Origin: Sipunculus nudus
Lineage: Eukaryota; Annelida; Sipuncula; Golfingiida; Sipunculidae
DNA: 64,000 nt
Assembly (NCBI GenBank): GCA_026874595.1
Contig: CM049315.1
Coordinates: 15,442,164-15,506,163 of the forward strand
Direction of reading: 5' to 3'
Shown here: positions 44,231 to 55,173 of the stretch, in pieces
How positions within the stretch are numbered: position 1 is the stretch's first letter
Layout of the letters: each line of letters starts with the position of its first letter
Translations under genes and position numbers: made by a program
Notes under the pieces: generated by a model
The model's database searches: none
The model's input: only the letters and a program-made list of their open reading frames with translations
What the model was told of the DNA's origin: nothing

Positions 44231-45997
44231 TATCTAACAAATTTTGAAGTGAATGACAACTTACTCAGGATAGTATTGATCACAGTCGAGAATCAGATGT
44301 ACAGTTTCTTATACCTCAGTGTGAGGTTTATTGGACTCAGTTCACACCGGTCAGTGTTGATGATGTTTGTAAACTCATCCAATCTTCCCCTTTAACAAGT
44401 CCAACGGGCTCGACCCAGTTCCTACAGTGCTATGTAAAAATATGCAGAAGTATTTGCCCATTTAAGAAAAATTATATAAACGTTCTTGAGGGAAGGACAT
44501 GTCCCTAGTTTTCTGAAAATGGCACTCCTGACACCATTAATAAGCCCTCACTTGACCCATATGACCTAAAGTATTACCGCGTTTGTTTCCAAGTTTCTTG
44601 AGAAAGTGGTTGCTTAGCAATTTTGTTGCTAACAGACATATTCTTGAAAATCTCTTGGCAGAGCCCTTACAATCGGCCTTCAATCATTGCACAGATTCTG
44701 CACTCCTAAGGGTACAAAATTATATACTCTTGGCTTTGTCAGAAAAGAAGTCTGTCATTTTGCTTTCAATGGATCTGTCAGCAGCATTCGACTGTGTCAG
44801 TCATCAAATGCTGCTGACTGTTCTCACTAGACTCGGTTTATAAGACATAGTGCTGAAATGGTCTCAGTCCTACCTAATGCACTGCTCTCCGCATATTTGT
44901 ATATCTGGTATACAGTCCAAGGGTAAGGAGCTTTCTTGCTGGAATACCCTATCATCTTTATGCAGATGACACTCAATTATATATTTCTTTTGACCAAACC
45001 TCAAAAACAGAATCGGTTAAAAATTGAAAACTTCATTCAGCTGATCAAATAATGGATGAATAAGTATATCCTGCAGATAACTGAGTCTAAAACTGAAATC
45101 TTGGTAATTTCTTCCAAATTATCACAGATTGTTCCAGTCCCTTTGCCTAAAGTCTGTAAATCGAAAGCTTATAGGTCTCTGCAAGTTAGAAACATAGGCG
45201 TCATTGCTGACGCAAGTTTAAGTATACGAAACCACTTATTCAACATATCTCTAAGCGTGCATATTTACAACTTAGGAAAATTGTTAAATTTAAAAAGTTT
45301 CTGAACGATGGCTCACTTCTGAAGTTGGTGCATGCATTTATAACATCAAAACTAGATTATGGCATATTTTTACTACTTGGATTGCCTCAGTCCAGTCTTT
45401 AACCAAAGCAGAACGCAGCCGCACGGGTCATCAGTGGGACCCAAAGAGGGGATCATATATCACTCCTGTATTGAAAACTCTCCATTGGCCCCCAGTACGT
45501 CAGCGTACAAAGTACACGGTCTTAATGATAGTATTCAAATGTATTCATGGTGAGACCCCTAGATACTTAGGTGAGCTTATCGTTCCCTAGAACCCAAGAG
45601 GTCTCTAAGGCAAACTAATCTGTACCAACTGGAAGCATCATTCAAAAGGTCGATTTTCGCTATAGATCGAGCTTTCAGTTTTTTCAAGGCCTAGATTATG
45701 GAACGAACTAGCTCTACTTTAAAAGTCTGCAGTCATACTCGAAAGTTTTAAAAAACAACTGAAAACACATCTTTTTATAAATTCGTATGATTGTATGTAA
45801 AATGTTTACTATCTTTACCTTCTTATTTTAATAACTGTTTGCATTTCTTCGTGATACATGTACATCATAGTTTTCTGTATTTTGTATTTTAAGTTTTCAC
45901 ATCAATTAACTACTCAGCTGTGAGTGCAGTATGTGTTAAGCGTTTTAAGGCACATATGTGGTTTAACGCTATATAAAATGACTTATTATCATTATTA
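44230..45997 (+). mobile_element. CR1/L2-like LINE fragment (RT and C-terminal region)
   Basis: The plus strand encodes, across several frames, the end of a non-LTR retrotransposon. LEKVV lies near 44600; LQSAFNHCTDSALLRVQN (near 44670) and MDLSAAFDCVSHQ (near 44770) are the usual RT motifs. The catalytic YADD is at 44959-44970. A C-terminal block with TLHWPPVRQR near 45490 is typical of CR1/L2-type elements in invertebrates and fish. The 3' end is ATATAAAATGACTTATTATC-like, as often seen in such families. Frameshifts and stops make it a pseudogene, and the endonuclease is absent, so it is 5' truncated. Confidence 0.85.
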
Positions 45998-46011
45998 AAT
46001 GTTCATATGAA

Positions 46012-46650
46012 TTGTCGGCTGGGGATTACGGATATTTTATCGATTATCATAACCAAAGTTATTCAAATAACCAGCACCGTAGCGGAGGTTATGCAATATT
46101 CCAATTTTTTACCATAGGGTTACTTTTAAGCAAAATGAAGAGCGACATGGATTGGATCTTAAAATACAGATCTAAAACTGTTAAAAATTTGAATGGTTTG
46201 CCGAGTCGCTACTCTATTTCATGTACATTGTTTTTTATTTTGATACTACACCTTGTCAGAGTCATTGATAATTTTAATGGTCCGCTTCCTTTGATTGATC
46301 TATTGATATTTAGAGCCAGTCGTAACCTAGGTACAACCAGTACTGCTTGTCTGCCCCAACAAGCGATACAATCCAGCACGGTGAGAGACTACCTCACGGA
46401 TCGTTGGACACACCCAACAAACATTCCATACAAATTAAATCGGAAATCTACGCAAATGAAAGTCTCCCCTGCTCATTATCGAGGATACAACCTTATTTTC
46501 ATAAAATCCTTCCCGTCATACATCGCAGTTTTTACAGCCATGCCAGATTCCAATTGGCTGATACAACCGGATGATACCATGAGCCCGCGTGGAGAAGAAG
46601 CAATATCTCATTTTATTTTCAGTAAGTGCCCAGTATTTCGCTCATACTAA
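46012..46650 (+). CDS. Longest single open frame in the window, unrecognised
   Basis: About 212 codons open without a stop; the first ATG inside is at 46135 (MKSDMDWILKYRSK), giving about 171 residues. There is one hydrophobic stretch (ISCTLFFILILHLVRVI), then a polar part. It begins 15 bp after the 3' end of the CR1/L2-like LINE. No family was recognised, no intron signals were identified, and codon use is not strongly coding-like. It is listed because of its length; a chance frame is quite possible. Confidence 0.18.
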   Translation: MSAGDYGYFIDYHNQSYSNNQHRSGGYAIFQFFTIGLLLSKMKSDMDWILKYRSKTVKNLNGLPSRYSISCTLFFILILHLVRVIDNFNGPLPLIDLLIFRASRNLGTTSTACLPQQAIQSSTVRDYLTDRWTHPTNIPYKLNRKSTQMKVSPAHYRGYNLIFIKSFPSYIAVFTAMPDSNWLIQPDDTMSPRGEEAISHFIFSKCPVFRSY

Positions 46651-48545
46651 TCATTCGGCAGTACTTTTAGTCCCAATGGCGTCTAACCATCTGTTTTAAT
46701 TGTAATATGTAGAGGTTATATGGGGTATTTATGCTACACAAGAAATGGTAAAATCGTACTTTGCTGTACCGCTTGATGAGACAGAGAAGCGGTACTGATT
46801 GTACCTTGTTGTAACTGTGCTAAAAATTTTCAGTGACTTAGCTCCAGTCATAAAAAGAGCCAGCTAAGTGATCATGTCAAATACTAACGCCGGCACTAGA
46901 CGTTTGACCCAGTGAATTCTTTTTTATTTCTTCCTCTCAGTATTTAAAGACGACCTATAGGGGTTCAGGCCCGGCATATAAACGTTTATGTGACATGTTG
47001 AATGGTCCAGGTGGTAATAAGCTGGGTCTCTGTCCTTTCTTTGTGCCCCTCCGGCTCCCGGATGTCGGGATAATACTATAAAATGTCGGCCAGGGAGACG
47101 GTGGAGACACACCGAGCTTACCCTGACCAGGATCAGTATATTCCCAAAACCTCGGGTCTCATATGACTGAGACGGGAATATAAGCGTTTCTTTGTAATCT
47201 AGAGCATATAAAGGAAACACTTTTGTCGTTAGAAAGGTTGCTTTCTTCCTAAATACGTCTGATCCGTTATCCTGGCTTTATGGGTCGATATTGGCGTGAC
47301 ACCGCATGGATATATGCAAATCAGTACAAAATAGAACATGTGGCGAAAGTTGCCAAAATGTCCGACATCATGTTTTTATAATTTGAAACAAACAAATAAG
47401 TTTATGTTCCAAAGTATTTATTTTTGGTGCTAGTCTACTGACAGAATGAACATATTATCATATTTAAAGATGGTCACGTGAATGAATGATTTCTCAATGT
47501 GTGTGGCCATTACTTCATCAATTTGTTTCCAGATTAAAATGAGAAAATAAACTAGATTTTATTTTGTACTTTTTTGTAAAATTCATAAACCTTAATAAAA
47601 CGAGTCTAATTGATTTAAAATTATCTTAATGTTCAGTCCATTCTTATTAAGTAGTTTTAAAATAAATAATGCCAAAAGATCAAATAAACACTGACAAAAT
47701 AAAGCTAATAAAGCAGTATCAACTCATTTCTTGCAATTTGAGCATTATAAAAAATCAAAATGTTATTCCCTAATAGAATATGATGAGCTCCTAACTGAAA
47801 TATTTATGGCAGGTTACGTATATTGCACTACTTACTGCGAACACTTAAGTTTACAGTGGTCTTTTATTTTAAAGTTTATCCCTAAATTTTGTTACATTTC
47901 TGCTTGTGCAAGTTAATTTTGTCCAGCAAAATTGACAATATGGCCGTGTCATTAAAAGAATGTAAGAAATGTCCCCTGACGAGATAACGTGATGTTTATT
48001 CAGAGAGTAGGGACTATCAAGGAAAACGAAAGAGGGCTTCCGATAACGTCACGATGGAAGATGATGAATCATACTTTTAAATCTTAATCACTAGAGTTCA
48101 ACCTCGTCAAGATGGCGTATCGCTTTCAAAAACGACAACACAAATAACATTTAAAAACGTGTAATGGAAAACTGACTTAACACTTTTTGAATGGAAATGG
48201 GTTTCATTTTTGTCAACATACAAAATTCAAACTAAAATTTGGGAACCAATTTTTCATAGATGTTACCAAGATTAATCAGTGATTAGCATTACCCATTGTA
48301 TAACACCGGTAGTGTCATCCTTAACTCTTTTTCATCATTTTTTAAACACTGTTATTCATATATATCTTTTCAAGAACTTAAGTGCTCTTTTGCATCATTC
48401 TGCGAATTGGCAAAATACCATGTTTTTTTTTTCTCCATTTCTTCATTAAAAAATGCTCAGAGTGTTTCGGTTTAAGGGTCCTTAAGGGTTTCTGCAATAC
48501 CAACTCGCTACAGAAGATGTCAAGCACATGCGATGTGTTCTCGAT
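46651..48545. other. No recognised gene or repeat
   Basis: AT-rich DNA with short frames only. Confidence 0.35.
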
Positions 48546-48559
48546 ACACTCTTAAAAAT

Positions 48560-48740
48560 GACGTTACACAGATGTTTTACATGATGTTTAGCATGTTTTG
48601 TATGCAAACATGTTTCAATTTTAAACATGTTTCAAAACATGGTTCACCGTTTTTTTTTCAAAATTCGGTCCATTGAAACATCATGCTATGTAGTTACATG
48701 TGTGAAACTGTGTAACACATGTTTTAAGACATGTCTCGGG
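48560..48740. repeat. ACATGTTT-rich subterminal repeat, left
   Basis: At least nine near-copies of (A)ACATGTTT or its reverse complement in 180 bp. The same motif dominates 54470-55165, and nothing comparable was seen elsewhere in the window. Confidence 0.7.
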
Positions 48741-49172
48741 CGGGAAATTACATTTTACTTGTTTTAATCGCCGTTATTTTTTGCCACTGATCTCATGACC
48801 GGATATTCTCCCAATTCGTATGATAAACTGATTGCCAGTGGTGGCGGGAAAGATGAAAACTTCCGAGAAAACGGAACGTGATTTTGAGCAATTACCAGGT
48901 CCACCTTTGATGATATTCAGTCTTGGGCGCAGAGAAGGTTTCCTGTAGCAACCCAAAATGTAATTTGCCAGAAATTAAAAGGTGAGTGAAACGTTAAGTT
49001 TGTGAACAGTATATTTATTCATAATATAGCTCATACTATAGTCATAGAGATACAAATATTCATGCTTTATATAAAGTACAACGACATTTTACCTTCACAA
49101 GAATTAATATGCAATATAAAGTACAAACCACCATTCAAATACAGTAATGTCACTTATGGGACAATTTATATA

Positions 49173-49377
49173 CAAGGGTATGTACAGGATTTTGGAAAGG
49201 TGGGTGGGTGGGGGGGGTTTAACCTCGGGGTGATTTCCAAAATAAAAGTCCTTACTTTTCAAAAGCTGATGGGATAAAGCCCTCTGAAGGGCCAATAATT
49301 CACTGGTTGTCATTGTAAAGGGGGGGGGGACTTTCTTGACCCCTTGGAATCCCCAACCCCACAATGCCGCGCCCCTG
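49173..49377. mobile_element. Decayed copy of the CAGGGGCG-end element
   Basis: Left end CAAGGGTATGTACAGGATTTT and right end CGCGCCCCTG resemble the terminal repeats of the copies at 18366 and 43213, with a G run after the left end. ATATA occurs on both sides, with a 1-bp offset on the right. A second G/C-rich hairpin with similar character follows at 49440-49505 but its ends are not clear. Confidence 0.45.
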
Positions 49378-50044
49378 AATATAAGACTTTCCAGTGCACT
49401 TATTCCATGTGAGTCCAGAACACAAGTAAGTAGTAGCGTCAATTTATCTTCGGGGGGGGGGGGGGGGGGAGGACGCCCCCCCCCCCATCCATATTGATGC
49501 CCCTGCAAGTAAGTACATTTAAGAGGGGGCAATCAAGCAAGCAGGAATGTTAATGACTGTAGCAGTCTTTGAAATTTGGAGTGTTTTTTATATTTAAAGA
49601 ATTGATTTTAAATAGACATGTTGTTTTTATATTTTTAAAAGTAAAACAAGTGGTCATTAGCAGCTTTTTATTAGAAACTACTGTACAAAATTCAGTTTGG
49701 TTCGGCTTAACCATGACCCATCCTTGGGTGCATTGTGGACCTAAGTTTACATGTATAGGCTGCTGAGTAGGTAAGATATTTATTTATCAAATGTGATACA
49801 AGAAGTAGGCTGTGCAAAGATAAATTTTTCAAGGCAGTTTTACTGAAACCTTGAATTTGAAGATGAATAAGGAAGGCATAAGTAATTTGTGATCAGAATG
49901 ATAAAATTAGCAAATTCAAAACCTGTAATTATGTGCAATATCATATTGGTGTAGATTAAATCTGCAGCATGTTCAAAAATTACCTCATGGGCACATCATA
50001 AACAAAATGGTAATTTATGCATCTTATCAATACTGAATGTGTGC

Positions 50045-50700
50045 ACACGGGTGGTGATGGTGGAATAGGTTCCAGAGTAACAAGGCTGGATGTGTGAATG
50101 GAGTCCAGGGTACCAATGCTTGATGTGTGGTGCTAGTAGATTTTGGTCAAGGGTACCAAGGCTGGGTGTGTGTACATGGGTGTTGGTGGAACTGGGTTCA
50201 GAGTACCAAGTCTGGATGTGTGAATACATGACTGGTGGTGAACTTAGGTCCAGGGTACCAAGGCTGGATGAATGTACATGGGTGTTGGTGGAATGGGGTT
50301 CAGGGTACCAAGAATGGATGTGGGCACATTTGTAGTGTTGGGGGAATAGGGTCTAGGGTACCAGTGCTGGATGCATGCATATGGGTGGTGCTTGTGGAAT
50401 AGGGTTCAGGATACCAAGTCTGGATGGTTGAAAACATGACTGGTGGTACCAAGTCTGGTTGTTTGCACATGGTGTTGATGGAACTGGGTCTAGGGTATCA
50501 AGGTTGGATGTGTGTACATGGGTGTTGGAGGAATGGAGTCCAGGGTACCAAGGCTGGATGTGTGTACATGGGTTTTGGTGGTGGGACTGCATTGGATACC
50601 CAGGCTGGGTGGGTAAATATTGGTGGTGGGATGGTTTCCAGGGTACCAAGGTTGGATGTGGGTATATTGGTGGTAATGGTGGAATAGTGGTTCCAGTTTC
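50045..50700. repeat. Minisatellite, about 13 units of roughly 32-55 bp
   Basis: Imperfect units around GGGTACCAAGGCTGGATGTG followed by variable GTACATGGGTGTTGGTGGAA. It is open in some frames on both strands; these frames are products of the repeat and are not called as genes. It lies inside the 48.5-55.2 kb interval. Confidence 0.9.
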
Positions 50701-51329
50701 CCATGTTAGAGTGAATTAGGGGAGAGTGTGAATATTTAATTTAGTAATTCTTGCTTCACTTTATCCAAATTTTTTTTTATTTTTACACAAGTATGCAAAT
50801 TTTTCCCTCTTGTATAATTTTTGGTAATAGTTGAAGTTTTCTAGTTGAACATATTTGCAGGTAATATATTTTTAATCCTCGATTAAATATAAAGTACATG
50901 TGATGTTTTATTTTGTTATTGTCAATGCCACTGAATTATTAAATGACAGATGCTTACAACATATTTTGCTAACCAGCAGCTTTAAATTCCTGAGGGGTCT
51001 TTGATTCAATTTTTGTAAACATTCATATTATTCCATTAAAGAGGTATAACTTTTAGAGGCCTTATTCTTATATATCATCATTATATTACAAGGTGTAAAC
51101 AGTATTTGAATAAAATGTAAGAAGTGGACATTTTCTTTTTATAAAAAAAACCTCCATATAAATAACTGTTATAAATTCTTCTTGGACTTGTGTCAGTATC
51201 TAGCTGATGTCAGTGCATTCCATGCAGCTGCATGCATGTTTAAGAACTGTCAGCTGTGTTTCTTCTTTTTCTCCAAACTGACTATGGAAATAACTGATAG
51301 ATACTGATAAATTGCTACACCTTTTTCAG

Positions 51330-51395
51330 AAAGATGTCAAAGAAGATTCATTTTGTACACAAGAGGGTACAGAACCAACACCTGTTTTATCATAG
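51330..51395 (+). CDS. Possible terminal exon, unrecognised
   Basis: After a CACCTTTTTCAG acceptor, a frame of 21 codons (KDVKEDSFCTQEGTEPTPVLS) ends at TAG 51393-51395. The 2 kb that follows is T-rich with several AATAAA signals (one cluster near 53495), like a long 3' UTR. A donor-like AAAAG/GTGAGT at about 48980 on the same strand could belong to an upstream exon, but no frame connects them. Another frame in the same stretch (51353-51646, 97 codons) is an alternative. Confidence 0.2.
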   Translation, partial: KDVKEDSFCTQEGTEPTPVLS

Positions 51396-54300
51396 ACAAT
51401 GGAGAAATGAGGTCAGGTGCTATTTTGAGTGACTCCATGAAAATATGTTTAATTGAGAATGGTTCAGTATGGAAAACCTCGTACCTACTTCGAGGTACTT
51501 CCTCACACTCTATTCTTAATATAACTAACCCAGCACAATACATGCAACTTCTCAACCCACTTCAGGAAGAGTGTTTTGAAAATAAAGTGCCCAATAAGGA
51601 CAAGTCAACTTCTTCCACAGTTTGTGGCTGCATTAAAATAATTTAGTATTTGATTCTTTTGTTACATCCTTAGTGTTCTACATATTTTCTAAGAAATCTT
51701 TTATGAATTTTACTATTCACATATGTAAAATGTTTCACTCTTTTTTTATGGTAATTGGTTTTTTCTAACTCTTAGAAATGTTTGATGAATCACTGTGAAC
51801 CTACAGCAGTTACTTAATCTTGTACAATCTGGATGATTTATCATGTATTTCATTATTTGTATGAGGCTTCATTTGCACCAAATTTGTATTTATGTTAAAG
51901 TTCCAAATGTGATGGTACAGGCTATATATGGCAAATGTGTAATTTGTAGTATTTAATTGTCATGATTGATTGCATAAATGTAACCTTGTAAAGCTTCAAG
52001 TATTTACAGATGGAGGCCTAGTTTTAGGATTCTAATTTTAAATTTATATTAAAGTGATACCAACCAAGGATTCGGTATTCTGAAAATATTAGGTGTTTAA
52101 TTAGGGTGCTTTCAGTATTGCTCTGATAGATTCTTTTGATACACTAATCAGAATAGCAGCTGATGTGCCTCTCAACTATGCTGAATTGCTGAGAAATCTT
52201 CAGTCATGGAAGACTTTTTTGATGCCAGCTTTTCTGTATTTTATATTACCCTTTTTGGCTGTAAAAAATTGGCTGTCGTCAGACTGAAGCTAGAAACACT
52301 GAAAGTAAATATATTGGCATGTCTGAATTATGTAAATGCTCATTCATGATCTGAGATCATTATATATTTATATTATACAGTCAGTTTTATATAATTGCGA
52401 TACTTGCAGTTGTTACACACAGTGCATGCAAAAATTTATAGTATTGGGACATTTAATTTGCAGTTTTTTCATGCTAGTAAACCTAAGTTGTTTTCTGCTT
52501 CAGGATGTGTTAGGTTAGATTGTAGAAAACTGTCCAACATAAAAAAAAAATTCTAAAAGGAGTATACTTCATATTAAAAAAATTAATACACGTAAAATAT
52601 AATGCATGTTTCAAGTTTTCTTTTGGAAGAAGAAAGCTATTTAATGTTAAGAAAAATTTGATACACTTGTATGTTCTTATATCCATTAGAAAATTCAAGA
52701 GCAACTTTTTAAGAGGTTTTTATCAAATAATTATTCAACTTTACAGTTTTAGCTCGCTGACTAAGACTCTTTGGCTTTTAAGTGTTTAGAATTAAATGCA
52801 AGCTGTAAATTTTCAGTTGTAAATTGTAATAGGTTTAAACTTATTTATTATATATTAAAGCTATGAGAGCAGCTACTTTTAGCCATTATTTAAATGTTTC
52901 GAATCTGTTTTCTCTTGAATTGTCAACGTAGTTGATTTTTTAAATTGAATTAAATTTCTAAAATTAAATATTGAAATAAAACTTGCAAATTAGTGTATAC
53001 ATTATAGCATTTCATTCAAATCTCTTAAGCTGGCTGGGCATTACTGAGCATAACACTGGTGCTTGCAGTCAGGTATATTGAGTAAACGTTCATATAATTT
53101 CATTTTTAGCTAAACTGGCAATATGTTAAACCAGTTTTTAGAAATAATAATTAAGTTTTTCTTAATCAAATGAATTCTTTCATCACCAATCTTTTTTTTA
53201 CTTATTGCAATTATTAAATTAAATGTGTATTATTATACTGTAACTAACCTCCACTTTCTTCCTTATTGCATTTAAAAGGGTTTCACACAGTCCAAGTGGG
53301 TATTTATTACATGCATGTTACAGTGAGAATATGAAATCTTTAATTTTACAAATGTGTAATTATGAGAGGCTCCAGCATCTTTCAGGTTGTCGATAAATTG
53401 TAAAATTGACACCAAACACACCAAATGTGTAAGAAATACAACTCGGTAGAGCATATTATGTGTATATTTATATGCTGAACATTTTTAAATATTAATAAAA
53501 AAATAAAATATTGCCTCATTTCCATTTACTAGGATTTTATACAAATTTTCTCTTTACCAATTCCAGCTGAGCGCCATGACCCACAAGTTCCTTGTTATTC
53601 ATTGTGCAGCAGATTAGATCAGGTTTGCTAGGTTTAATTATTGTTGTAATTTATAGTAAATAATATTTGTGTATACAGCTATGGGGAAGACAAAGTTGTA
53701 CCAGTACTGGTACATTCAGTATTGATATGATAAATGAATACATGCAGACAGCAGATATTTAAGTAGATACTAAATAAACCTTATCTTATTGCTGTTAATG
53801 TGCGTGACTGCATCTATTGTAAAAGAACACTTACAGAAAACTGTGTATTTCAAATATAATATACATTGCCATTTCTGATAAAGGTCTGCACTATGTATTC
53901 CACATTTTTATGCCAAGCATTTTTAAACTAACGAAAATTTTGTAGAAGCCATGAACTGCCATCAAACTGTCAGCATTGCCCATTTTAAATATACTGATAT
54001 ATATAAAATATTCTTTTTTCGTCTTTTGAGATAAGAGTTCCTGCCTTTTTTAATTATATGGGACCAGTTATGAGTCCTAGACTTATACATGGTATTCTAA
54101 ATCACTTTTAATATGTTTCTATACCCACAATAAGTAATTTTGTTTTGATATATATTTCTATTAGCGTCTTCGTCTTCAGCACCTGGCTGTAATGTATTTG
54201 ATCTGGGAAATTTAAGGAGGCAATCAATTATTTAAGGTTCCTGGTAGCTTTATATAATAACCTATGATTGATAACCCATACTGGAAACGTTTCCTGTTCA

Positions 54301-54470
54301 GTGCATCCTCCAAATTAGAAAGCATTGTCTAAGGAATAAATGTTATCTTTTCAGTAAATTTGTGAGTTGTTTCATCAGAAGCACCTCGTCAGGTTTTCAT
54401 AATGGTTGCAGTGGACATTAAACGGCAAAGACAAACAACAAAGAACATTTTCTGTGACTTTAAATATTTT
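51396..54470. other. T-rich stretch, possible 3' UTR or transposon interior
   Basis: No coding frame of note. Several AATAAA signals on the plus strand and low CG content distinguish it from the DNA outside 48.5-55.2 kb. Confidence 0.3.
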
Positions 54471-54599
54471 TCAAAACATGTTTTATTTTGTAGACATTTT
54501 GGAGACATGATTAAAATGCTAATATGCCTTCGATGGGCAAATGTAATTTTTTTCTAGGAAAACGAAACTTTCTTTTGGAACATATAAAAACATGAAACA

Positions 54600-54970
54600 C
54601 AGTGACATGTTTTACTCTAAGTTAAAACATGCTTCTTTGGAAAACACATGTTTCGAAAAAATGGGACAACTACACGTTTTAGGCTGAACAGACGTTTTGA
54701 ATAGTTACATGTTTTATGAAAGTGAAACATGTCTTAAAACATGTCTTATATGTGACATATTTCATATAATGACATGTAACACTGAGACATGTTTAACTCT
54801 AAGTTTAAAACATGTTTCTTAGGAGAAAACATGTTTCGAAAAATGGGACAACTACATGTTTTAGGCTAAACAAACGTTTTAAATAGTTACATGTTTTATG
54901 AAAAATGAGACATGTCTTAAGACATGTCATATATGTGACATATTTCATATAAAAACATGTAACACAGAGA
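54600..54970. repeat. Two tandem units of about 182 bp, ACATGTTT-rich
   Basis: A unit starting GACATGTTTTACTCTAAG near 54604 is followed by a similar unit starting near 54784, and the start motif appears again near 54967. They share TGGGACAACTAC, TAGTTACATGTTTTATGAAA and GTGACATATTTCATATAA blocks in the same order. Confidence 0.85.
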
Positions 54971-55173
54971 CATGTTTTATCTTACTGTCCATGAAATTTT
55001 CTCTGTGTGTGAAACATGTTTTATATATAACCATGTTTCAAGAGGATTAAAAACATGTTTTCGCAGTTGAAACATCTGTGAGTCATGAAACATGCTGGAA
55101 ACATGTTTCGAAAAATGGGACAGAATGGTGTTTTAAATAGAAACGTGAAACATGTCCTCAGTTTTTAGAGTGT

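Larger units (their letters stand above)
48546..55173. mobile_element. Possible large DNA transposon with ACATGTTT-rich ends
   Basis: ACACTCTTAAAAATGA near 48546 is matched in inverted form by ACACTCTAAAAACTGA (other strand) near 55158-55173: 16 bp, two differences. Next to each end lies a zone dense in ACATGTTT and its reverse (48560-48740 and about 54470-55165). The interior (48760-54450) is T-rich, poor in CG dinucleotides, and holds a minisatellite, a candidate exon and several AATAAA signals. A clear target duplication was not found. It could also be two separate small elements of one family in opposite orientation. Confidence 0.4.

Noticed and set aside
50090-50719. Tryptophan/glycine-rich frames on both strands
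   Set aside because: They are translations of the roughly 50-bp minisatellite.
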